Shown: one piece after another, positions 58,079 through 64,000 of the stretch | Layout: every line of letters begins with the position of its first letter | Numbering within the stretch: position 1 is the first letter of the stretch | DNA from: JAENVU01 sp964544295 | Lineage (GTDB): Bacteria > Actinomycetota > Acidimicrobiia > IMCC26256 > JAENVU01 | Direction of reading: 5' to 3' | Assembly: GCA_964544295.1 (NCBI GenBank) | Contig: CAZJBJ010000002.1 | Location: 1 to 64,000, forward strand | DNA: 64,000 bases | Made by a program: the position numbers and the translations under genes | Notes under the pieces: generated by a model | What the model saw: only the letters and a program-made list of their open reading frames with translations | Database searches by the model: none | Told to the model about the DNA's origin: nothing

Positions 58079-58128
58079 GAACTTGCGTCAATAACCCCGC
58101 GGATCGGCCGGGTTATCGACGCAAGTTC
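58079..58128. terminator. Long bidirectional hairpin terminator
   Basis: GAACTTGCGTCAATAACCC (58079-58097) and GGGTTATCGACGCAAGTTC (58110-58128) pair over 19 bp with one mismatch and a 12-nt loop. It lies 6 nt after the nitrilase stop and overlaps the stop of the convergent phosphoesterase gene, so it can serve both strands. Confidence 0.88.
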
Positions 58129-59251
58129 AGAAGTTGTACGTGAAGCAGCGGTGGTCGAGGCGGCCTCGGGAGTAGTCCGGGTAGAGGCCGCCGTAGAGGA
58201 ACCGGGTGCGTTCGGACCACGATTGGGCCTCGGGACTCGCCAGCCGGTGGACCACCTGGGTATAGCCGCCCGCGTACACCTGGTATTCGGCCCAGACGCC
58301 CATGTACTCCTTGACCGCACCGATCTCGACGAAGGGCACGTTGCGCGATTCCTCGAACCGGCGGATGCGGTTGCGGTGGGTGTGACCGGCGAAGTAGCCG
58401 ACGACGTTCTCGCGCCGACCCACGACCGCGGCCAACGCCTCACTGCTGTCCGGGTCGATCCCGAAATAGTTGGTGGACCGCTCGGCCGCCCGGAGGTCCC
58501 AGACCTGGTGGTGACCGAAGACGAAGACCGGGCCGCCGGTCTCGGCCGCGGTGGCGTCGAGCCACGCGATTTGCTCCCTGGTGATCTGCCCACCCGCGTC
58601 GCCGGGCCGCACGGTGTCGATCACCGCGAGGGTGACGCCGTTGAGCTCCACGGCATAAGGCGCGCCTTCGAGCGCGAGGGTCGGGTCCCGCATCGCGTCG
58701 TGGTTGCCGCGCACGTGGTGCAGCGACTCGCCGAACGACGCGTACGTGTCGAGGAACGCCTGGTATTCCTCGTCGCTCCCGACGCAGGTGAGATCGCCTT
58801 TGGCGATCACCGCGTCGGCTGCGAGTGCCTCGATCTCGGCGACCGCCGCCCGGTTCATGGTCACGGGGTACGGGTCCTCGCCCGGCTCGGCTCGCGCCCA
58901 CGGGCCGAGTTCCTCCTCCGGGATGTTGTGGATCATGCCGCAGACGGTCTCGCCGAAGTGCACGTCGTTGACCGTCGCGAACGTCGCCAGCAGTTCGCCG
59001 GGCGGCTGGTCCAGCGTGTGCACCGCGGCCGGCATCTCGTCGGTGACCTCGGCCAGTCCCTCGATCGCGATCGAGTACTCGGTCGCCGGTTCGAGCCCGG
59101 CGACCGACACCACGTGGTACGGACCGGTGCTCACCGTTTCCCGATCGCCGACCTGCGTCGTGACCGTTACCCCCGGGTCGGTGACGAACGTGACCGTGAC
59201 CGTGCTCGGTCCGACGGTCGCGACCTCCGCGTCCCGGATCGTCGTGCTCAT
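58127..59251 (-). CDS. Calcineurin-like metallophosphoesterase
   Basis: A 374-residue phosphoesterase. An N-terminal fibronectin-like domain (~8-85; TVTVTFVTDPG, GLEPATEYSIAIEG) precedes the catalytic domain with NDVHFGE, AKGDLTCVG, VRGNHDAMR, FGHHQVWD and AGHTHRNRI, the five metal-binding blocks. The arrangement resembles purple-acid-phosphatase-like enzymes, but no signal peptide is evident. The ATG overlaps the accE stop (ATGA), so it is co-translated with acyl-CoA carboxylase genes, an unexpected partner. Confidence 0.9.
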   Translation of the reverse strand: MSTTIRDAEVATVGPSTVTVTFVTDPGVTVTTQVGDRETVSTGPYHVVSVAGLEPATEYSIAIEGLAEVTDEMPAAVHTLDQPPGELLATFATVNDVHFGETVCGMIHNIPEEELGPWARAEPGEDPYPVTMNRAAVAEIEALAADAVIAKGDLTCVGSDEEYQAFLDTYASFGESLHHVRGNHDAMRDPTLALEGAPYAVELNGVTLAVIDTVRPGDAGGQITREQIAWLDATAAETGGPVFVFGHHQVWDLRAAERSTNYFGIDPDSSEALAAVVGRRENVVGYFAGHTHRNRIRRFEESRNVPFVEIGAVKEYMGVWAEYQVYAGGYTQVVHRLASPEAQSWSERTRFLYGGLYPDYSRGRLDHRCFTYNF

Positions 59252-59481
59252 CCGACGCTTCGTCGACCCATCCGGCCCGAGAGCCGCCAGTCACCGCGGG
59301 TCATGCCCGACCGACGGGCGGCGAGCCGGGACGCCGTCACCCAGTGCGAGGAGGGCGCGCCAGCATCCGCCGTCGGGGCGCCGGCCGGCATCATCACGGT
59401 GAGCGCGGCGATGATCGCCGCGACCTCTTCGTCCGACGCGTTGGCGTCGATCACCTTGAGCACCGGTCCGTCGCCACCCAT
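59248..59481 (-). CDS. accE: Acyl-CoA carboxylase epsilon subunit
   Basis: A 77-residue small protein. The opening PVLKVIDANASDEEVAAIIA and the C-terminal Trp/Arg-rich end (SHWVTASRLAARRSGMTRGD) fit the AccE/PccE family, which binds and stabilises carboxyltransferase complexes in actinobacteria. Its ATG shares one base with the accD stop, and its stop overlaps the next gene. The gene is easily missed because it is short and lies inside a longer open frame. Confidence 0.85.
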   Translation of the reverse strand: MGGDGPVLKVIDANASDEEVAAIIAALTVMMPAGAPTADAGAPSSHWVTASRLAARRSGMTRGDWRLSGRMGRRSVG

Positions 59482-61058
59482 CAGAGCGGGACGTTCCCGT
59501 GCTTGCGGGCCGGAACCTGTTCCTTCTTGCTGGCCAGCATCTCCAACGCGTCGGCGATCACCCGGCGGGTGTCGCGCGGGTCGATGACGTCGTCCACGTA
59601 GCCACGCTCGGCCGCGTTGTACGGGTTGGCGAAGCGCTCCCGGTATTCGACGTCCCACTGGGCCTTGCGTGCGACCGGGTCGTCGGACTCGGCGAGTTCG
59701 CGGCGCAGCAGGATGTTCGCCGCGCCGTTGGCGTCCATCACCGCGATCTCGGCCGACGGCCACGCGTAGGCGAGGTCGGCGCCGATCGACTTCGAGTTCA
59801 TGACGACGAACGCGCCGCCGTAGCCCTTGCGGGTGATGATCTGGATACGCGGCACCGTCGCCTCGCAGTACGCGTAGAGGAGTTTGGCGCCGTGGCGGAT
59901 GATGCCGTCGTACTCCTGGTTGGTGCCGGGGAGAAAGCCGGGCACGTCCACGAAGGTGACGAGCGGGATGTTGAACGCGTCACACGTCCGGACGAAGCGC
60001 GCCGACTTCTCGGAGGCTTCGATGTCGAGACACCCGGCGAGCACCTTGGGCTGGTTGCCGACGATGCCGACGACCTTGCCGTTCACCCGACCGAACCCGC
60101 ACACGATGTTCATGGCCCAGCGGGCGTTGACCTCGAAGAAGTCACCGTCGTCGACGACATCGGCGATGACCTCCTTCATGTCGTAGGGCTTGTTGGGCGC
60201 GTCGGGCAACAGATCGAGGATCGCGTCGCAGGCGCGGTCGCGCGGGTCGTCGGGCTCGAAGGCGGGCGGGTCTTCGAGGTTGTTCGACGGAAGGAACGAG
60301 AGCAGGTACCGCACCTGTTCGAGGCAGGTCGCCTCGTCGTCGTAGACGAACCCGGCCACGCCCGACTTCTGCGCGTGGGTCATCGCCCCGCCGAGCTCCT
60401 CCTGGGTGACGTCCTCACCGGTGGCCGCCTTCACCACGTCGGGACCGGTGATGAACATGTGCGAGGTGCCCTTCACCATGAAGATGAAGTCGGTCATGGC
60501 GGGCGAGTAGACCGCGCCACCGGCGCAGGGGCCGAGGATCACGCTGATCTGGGGGATGACTCCGCTCGCCTGCACGTTGCGGTGGAAGATGCCGCCGTAG
60601 CTCGCGAGCGACACGACACCTTCCTGGATGCGCGCCCCGGCACCGTCGTTGAGCCCGATGAACGGTGCGCCCGTACTCGCGGCGAGGTCCATCACCTTGT
60701 GGATCTTCTCGGCGAACACTTCACCCAGCGCGCCGCCGAAGACGGTGAAGTCCTGCGCGAACAGGAACACCTTGCGCCCGTCGACGGTCCCCCAGCCGGT
60801 GACGACACCGTCGGTGAGCGGTCGGGTGTTCTCGATGCCGAAGCCGTGCGCGCGGTGGCGGGCGAGCATGTCGAGTTCGTGGAACGAGCCCGGGTCGAGG
60901 AGCAGGTCGATCCGCTCCCGGGCGGTGAGCTTGCCGCGACTGTGCTGGCGGGCGATCGACTCCTCGCTGCCCGCGTGCAGGGCCTGCTCGCGGCGCTCGG
61001 CGAGCTGGTCCATCAACTCGTGGATCGGGTGCGGGGTCGTCGGTTCCTGTGCAGCCAT
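59481..61058 (-). CDS. pccB: Acyl-CoA carboxylase beta subunit (propionyl-CoA carboxylase type)
   Basis: A 525-residue carboxyltransferase that moves CO2 from carboxybiotin to acyl-CoA. RERIDLLLDPGSFHELD, GWGTVDGRKVFLFAQDFTVF, GAGARIQEGV, the second-half VDVPGFLPGTNQEY and TRKGYGGAFVVMNSKSIGAD are the family blocks. Propionyl-CoA is the likely substrate given the epimerase gene 0.9 kb away, but acetyl-CoA cannot be excluded. The biotin-carrying alpha subunit is not in this window. TATCGT lies 9 nt before the ATG. Confidence 0.93.
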   Translation of the reverse strand: MAAQEPTTPHPIHELMDQLAERREQALHAGSEESIARQHSRGKLTARERIDLLLDPGSFHELDMLARHRAHGFGIENTRPLTDGVVTGWGTVDGRKVFLFAQDFTVFGGALGEVFAEKIHKVMDLAASTGAPFIGLNDGAGARIQEGVVSLASYGGIFHRNVQASGVIPQISVILGPCAGGAVYSPAMTDFIFMVKGTSHMFITGPDVVKAATGEDVTQEELGGAMTHAQKSGVAGFVYDDEATCLEQVRYLLSFLPSNNLEDPPAFEPDDPRDRACDAILDLLPDAPNKPYDMKEVIADVVDDGDFFEVNARWAMNIVCGFGRVNGKVVGIVGNQPKVLAGCLDIEASEKSARFVRTCDAFNIPLVTFVDVPGFLPGTNQEYDGIIRHGAKLLYAYCEATVPRIQIITRKGYGGAFVVMNSKSIGADLAYAWPSAEIAVMDANGAANILLRRELAESDDPVARKAQWDVEYRERFANPYNAAERGYVDDVIDPRDTRRVIADALEMLASKKEQVPARKHGNVPL

Positions 61059-61108
61059 AAGGCGGACACGATACCGGGCAGCGGGGGCCGGAGTTCCGGC
61101 CGGAGACC

Positions 61109-61912
61109 TCAGCCGAGCGGCTTCATGAAGGACCACAGTGCGCCCTCCAGATCGCGAGCGCTGTACTCCCGATATCCGTACGGCTGATCGACCGGCTCGT
61201 AGACGATCTCGGCGCCCTTGGCCTGGGCTCGACGGAAGTGTTCGTCGACATCTCCGACCATCACCGCCATGCTCGCGGTCGCAGCTCCGAGGGACGCCGG
61301 CGAGGCGAGGCCGTAGGTGTCGGTCTCGGGGTGGAGCCACACCAGCCCGTCGCCGGCATGGAGTTCCGCATGGACGACGGTGCCGTCGGGCGCGGTGGTC
61401 ACCTCACCGGGTTCGAACCCGAAGACATCGATGAGGGAGTCGTAGGCCGCTTGGAGATCTCGGTACACGAGGATCGAGATCCGTTGACGAACGAGTGAAT
61501 CGAGCATGGTCATGTCCTCCAGGATGGTGATGAGATCGGCCGCGCGGGCTGCGTCGGCCTGGTCGATGCTGGCGAGCGCCGCGGTGAGGCGCGTTCGCAC
61601 CCGCGAGGCCGAGGCGAGACGACGATCGACATCGTCGCGATGGTCACTCAGTGCTTGGTGCAGATCGGCGTGGGGATCGTCGAGCGTGCGCGCGATCTGG
61701 TCGAGCCCCATCCCGAGCTGGCGCAGTCGACACACCCGGTACAAACGGTCGACGGCTTCCGCGCCATACAGACGATGGCCGGCCGCGGACCGAGTGGTCG
61801 GTTGCACCAGGCCGATCTGTTCGTAGTGGTGCAGCGTGCGGACCGTCAGACCGGTCGCAGCCGCGAGATCGCCGACTCGCAACGGAAGTTCAACCGTAGG
61901 TGCATCGTCCAT
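61109..61912 (-). CDS. MerR-type regulator fused to a glyoxalase/VOC domain
   Basis: A 267-residue one-component regulator. Residues ~10-80 are a MerR helix-turn-helix (VGDLAAATGLTVRTLHHYEQ, then AGHRLYGAEAVDRLYRVCRL), ~80-130 the dimer coil, and ~140-267 a VOC (glyoxalase/bleomycin-resistance) domain (ISILVYRDLQAAYDSLIDVF; WLHPETDTYG; YGYREYSARDLEGALWSF). The VOC part most likely binds an inducer or detoxifies it. A MerR-type promoter with 19-bp spacer lies just upstream, and the ATG appears leaderless. No cysteine for metal sensing is conspicuous. Confidence 0.88.
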   Translation of the reverse strand: MDDAPTVELPLRVGDLAAATGLTVRTLHHYEQIGLVQPTTRSAAGHRLYGAEAVDRLYRVCRLRQLGMGLDQIARTLDDPHADLHQALSDHRDDVDRRLASASRVRTRLTAALASIDQADAARAADLITILEDMTMLDSLVRQRISILVYRDLQAAYDSLIDVFGFEPGEVTTAPDGTVVHAELHAGDGLVWLHPETDTYGLASPASLGAATASMAVMVGDVDEHFRRAQAKGAEIVYEPVDQPYGYREYSARDLEGALWSFMKPLG

Positions 61913-61918
61913 GCCCCG

Positions 61919-61949
61919 ACCGTACGGCCTGACGTCGCGTCAGTTGCAA
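61919..61949 (-). promoter_or_regulatory. MerR-type promoter with 19-bp spacer and inverted repeat
   Basis: On the minus strand TTGCAA (61944-61949) and TACGGT (61919-61924) are separated by 19 nt, the overlong spacing that MerR proteins correct by DNA twisting. The spacer contains CTGAC-GCGAC-GTCAG (61929-61943), the expected binding site. The ATG is 6 nt after the -10 box. Confidence 0.85.
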
Positions 61950-61983
61950 GCGCTTTCCCGAGGTTCTCGCGACCGACTGAGTG

Positions 61984-62385
61984 CTACTCCTGGACGAGTT
62001 CGATCAGCGTGCCGAACGCACCCTTGGGGTGGACGAACGCGACCGTCGTGCCGCGACTCCCCGGACGCGGGGCCTCGTCGATCACGCGACCGCCGTTCGC
62101 CTTCACCCGCTCCAGCGCGGCGCCGCAGTCGTCGACCCGGTACCCGATGTGGTGGAGCCCCTCGCCCTTGTTGGCGAGGTACTTGGCCACCGGCGAGTCG
62201 TCGCGCGTCGGCGTGAGGAGCTGCACGTAGGAGTCCGCCACCTTGAGCAGCGCCTCTTCCACGCCGTCGCTCTCGACGACCTCGCGATGCTCGACCGTGC
62301 ACCCGAAGGTGTCGTGGTAGTACGCGATCGCGGCTTCGAGGTCGTTGACGGCGATGGCGACGTGGTCGATCTCAGTCAGTTGCAT
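61984..62385 (-). CDS. mce: Methylmalonyl-CoA epimerase
   Basis: A 133-residue VOC-fold enzyme that interconverts (S)- and (R)-methylmalonyl-CoA. The metal ligands fit IDHVAIAV (His8), GLHHIGY and TLIELVQE; the second half has GTTVAFVHPKGAFG, diagnostic for the epimerase. It connects propionyl-CoA carboxylase to methylmalonyl-CoA mutase. TACCAT lies 7 nt before the ATG. Confidence 0.95.
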   Translation of the reverse strand: MQLTEIDHVAIAVNDLEAAIAYYHDTFGCTVEHREVVESDGVEEALLKVADSYVQLLTPTRDDSPVAKYLANKGEGLHHIGYRVDDCGAALERVKANGGRVIDEAPRPGSRGTTVAFVHPKGAFGTLIELVQE

Positions 62386-62392
62386 GGCACGG

Positions 62393-62398
62393 ATGGTA
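62393..62398 (-). promoter_or_regulatory. -10 element of the epimerase gene
   Basis: TACCAT on the minus strand, 7 nt, then ATG at 62385; no ribosome site. Confidence 0.45.
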
Positions 62399-62421
62399 CC
62401 GAGTCGATTCCCCCGAAGGCG

Positions 62422-62988
62422 CTACGAAACCGACTTCAGCGTCACGACGAACCACAGCGCCTCGTCGGGTCCGATGTCCGCACCCTGACCCGTCGGCCCG
62501 TAGGCCAGGTCCGACGGAATTCCGAGCAACCGGACACCGCCGACCTTCATGCCGACGAGGCCTTCGGACCAACCCTTGATGACGCCGCTGAGGGCGAAGG
62601 TCGCGGGCTCACCTCGCGAGTACGACGAGTCGAAGATCTTGCCGGTCGAACAGGCCACCCCGATGTAGTCGACGGTCACCGTCGAGCTCGCCACGACTTC
62701 GGCACCGTCACCGACCTCGAGGTCTTCCTTGATCAGTTCCGTGGGCGGCGGGCCGACCTTGACCGGCACTTCCGGCGCGCCGGCGGGGGCGTCGGAAGTG
62801 ACCTCGGCGACGCAGGGCTTCCCGGCCGCCGAAGCCGGGTTCGTGGTCGAACTCGATGCCGGCGCGGCCGGGCCGGCCGGGTTCGTGGCGATCTTGCCGG
62901 GTGACGGGTCCGAACTCCCACAGGCGGCGAGTGCCAGTGCGATGACCGGGAGGACGGACGCGGACAAGCAACGGGAGAGCTTCTGCAT
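62422..62988 (-). CDS. FKBP-type peptidyl-prolyl isomerase lipoprotein
   Basis: A 188-residue lipoprotein: signal peptide with LAAC (Cys23), a Pro/Ala/Ser-rich linker to ~75, then an FKBP domain (VTVDYIGVACSTGKIFDSSY; FALSGVIKGWSEGLVGMKVG; LLGIPSDLAYGPTG; WFVVTLKSV). It should speed proline isomerisation of proteins outside the membrane. Two extra cysteines (KPCVAEV and VACSTG) could form a disulfide. TACCGT is 6 nt before the ATG. Confidence 0.92.
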   Translation of the reverse strand: MQKLSRCLSASVLPVIALALAACGSSDPSPGKIATNPAGPAAPASSSTTNPASAAGKPCVAEVTSDAPAGAPEVPVKVGPPPTELIKEDLEVGDGAEVVASSTVTVDYIGVACSTGKIFDSSYSRGEPATFALSGVIKGWSEGLVGMKVGGVRLLGIPSDLAYGPTGQGADIGPDEALWFVVTLKSVS

Positions 62989-62994
62989 GCGAGC

Positions 62995-63000
62995 ACGGTA
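62995..63000 (-). promoter_or_regulatory. -10 element of the FKBP gene
   Basis: TACCGT on the minus strand, 6 nt, then ATG at 62988; leaderless geometry. Confidence 0.45.
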
Positions 63001-63017
63001 GCGGGCCCGAACCCTGG

Positions 63018-63046
63018 TTGTGCAGGCATGTGGGCGGCCCTAGCCT
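63018..63046 (+). promoter_or_regulatory. Promoter of the PQQ-like lipoprotein gene
   Basis: TTGTGC (63018-63023) and TAGCCT (63041-63046) are 17 nt apart and 21 nt before the ATG at 63068. Confidence 0.5.
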
Positions 63047-63067
63047 CTGCGGGTCGCTGTGGGTCTG

Positions 63068-64000
63068 ATGGGTCGGATGCGTCATCGTGTGGGATTGGCC
63101 GCGCTGCTCGTCGCTCTCAGCGCGTGCTCGTGGACCATGGCCGGCCACGGGCCCGACCGGCGGGGGTGGAGCGGCGCTGAGACGGTGATCACCCCCGCGA
63201 ATGTCGCGTCGCTCACCTCGAGCTACTCGATCAGCGCGGCGCCGAACTCGTCCGAAGTACTCGGCGACGGTTCTCGGATCGTCACGACCGGCGGCGGCGT
63301 CCAGGCCTTCGACCCGACCACGGCCACCAGTCAGTGGTCATCCGGAGGTGGCGCATCCGCACCTCCGGCTCTCCGTGACCAGACGATCGTGGTGCCGACG
63401 GGGTGCGCGGTCACGACCCGGAACGCGACCACCGGTGACACCACGGGCACGACCACCTTCGCGACACAGGTCGTCAACCCGCCGAACGACATCGAACTCT
63501 GCGGTATCGCCAGTTCGGTGGTGGAGGACAACGGCACGTTCCTCGTCAGCTGGTGGAAGGCCGGCCAGGGCCTGGCCATCCACTGCGGCACCGCCTGGTT
63601 CGTCGACACCGAGATTGCGGCATTCACTGCGACCCGGCAACCCATCTTCAGCGTGCAGCAGCGTGCGTCCGGGTGTGGCACTCCGCCGAGCGACCTGTTG
63701 ACCCGGCCCCGCTTCGGTGAGATCACCCGCACCGCCCATCACTACGTCGCGGTGTTCGGCGGCAACCTCGTCGGGATCCCGGACTCGTGCGCGGTCAGCT
63801 GCGGTATCGAGTGGAGCACGCCCGTGTCGGAACCAATCGGTCCCGCGGTGGCGATCGGCGGTGGCCGCGTCGCGATCGTGAACCGATCGGGCACGATCGC
63901 CGTGCTCGACGAGCAGACCGGCAGTGAACAGTGGACCGGCTCGATCGGCACGAGTGCCACCTACTCGCTGGGCGCGACCGACGACTCCCTGATCGCGGTC
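63068..64000 (+). CDS. Lipoprotein with PQQ-like beta-propeller (3' end cut by window edge)
   Basis: The first 311 residues are visible; the gene continues past the right edge. The signal peptide ends in ALSAC (Cys19), so it is lipid-anchored. The rest shows repeating beta-propeller blades of the pyrroloquinoline-quinone-like type, for example GGGVQAFDPTTATSQWSSGG and GTIAVLDEQTGSEQWTGS. Many such proteins lack PQQ and act as scaffolds, like BamB. Six or more cysteines are spread through the exported part and could form disulfides. No function can be assigned. A second ATG lies three codons downstream. Confidence 0.72.
   Translation, partial: MGRMRHRVGLAALLVALSACSWTMAGHGPDRRGWSGAETVITPANVASLTSSYSISAAPNSSEVLGDGSRIVTTGGGVQAFDPTTATSQWSSGGGASAPPALRDQTIVVPTGCAVTTRNATTGDTTGTTTFATQVVNPPNDIELCGIASSVVEDNGTFLVSWWKAGQGLAIHCGTAWFVDTEIAAFTATRQPIFSVQQRASGCGTPPSDLLTRPRFGEITRTAHHYVAVFGGNLVGIPDSCAVSCGIEWSTPVSEPIGPAVAIGGGRVAIVNRSGTIAVLDEQTGSEQWTGSIGTSATYSLGATDDSLIAV

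Noticed and set aside
1..64000. CRISPR arrays, insertion sequences, prophage genes, rRNA
   Set aside because: No regularly spaced identical repeats, transposase, integrase or phage structural motifs were seen on either strand.

Overview
The window is a 64 kb piece of a high-GC chromosome from an actinobacterium. WhiB, a pair of ArsA/Get3-like ATPases next to it, the acyl-CoA carboxylase epsilon subunit, a GlnR-like orphan regulator, WXG-free housekeeping content and frequent GTG starts point to Actinomycetota. The mix of C2/C3 acyl-CoA genes, SelA/SelB and a glyoxal/galactose-oxidase-type protein with C-terminal GYxLDGFGGxHxF repeats suggests the class Acidimicrobiia, but that assignment is inference. 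No prophage, insertion sequence, CRISPR array or rRNA was seen. One tRNA (Pro, CGG) is present.

Layout: 1-4 kb holds a penicillin-acylase family lipoprotein (cut by the left edge) and a membrane GGDEF-EAL protein. 4-7.5 kb is a nitrogen locus: type II glutamine synthetase divergent from a type I-alpha synthetase that is followed after 1 nt by a GlnR-like regulator. 7.5-12 kb is an Fe-S locus: SufR-like regulator, ErpA, a strangely shortened 2Fe-2S/molybdenum-hydroxylase fusion and RidA in an overlapping run, divergent from Mrp. 12-16 kb is a self-regulated operon of DUF2855 protein, TetR, DUF1330-like protein, class I haloalkane dehalogenase and a lipoprotein, with a perfect palindrome over its -35 box. 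16-25.5 kb has a metallo-beta-lactamase-fold hydrolase and Nudix protein, selA-selB, WhiB, an NfeD-like membrane protein, two ArsA-like ATPases, a lone receiver domain and tRNA-Pro.

25.5-36 kb is an accessory stretch of small genes in mixed orientation: methyltransferases, ArsR-SRPBCC pair, GNATs, HAD phosphatase, a P-loop kinase/SRPBCC fusion, MazEF, RibD-like reductase and a TetR divergent from an NTF2-like protein. 36-39 kb is a polar amino-acid ABC transporter with a strong hairpin between binding protein and permease. 39-49 kb has hydrolases, a copper-radical oxidase, lysC-asd, a secreted CocE-type hydrolase and a membrane cyclophilin. 49-62.4 kb is rich in acyl-CoA metabolism: 3-hydroxybutyryl-CoA dehydrogenase, ethylmalonyl-CoA-type mutase, acyl-CoA ligase, CoA-transferase, acyl-CoA carboxylase beta and epsilon subunits and methylmalonyl-CoA epimerase, which together fit C3/C4 acyl-CoA flux to succinyl-CoA. 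A 310-nt gap at 54.8-55.1 kb contains a cluster of DnaA-box-like repeats.

Across the window many genes lack a Shine-Dalgarno sequence and instead carry TANNNT 6-8 nt before the start codon, the geometry of leaderless transcripts. I used this to choose several starts. The most unusual items are the shortened Mo-hydroxylase fusion, the DnaA-box-like cluster, the kinase-SRPBCC fusion, the MerR-VOC fusion with its textbook 19-bp-spacer promoter, and the haloalkane dehalogenase operon.
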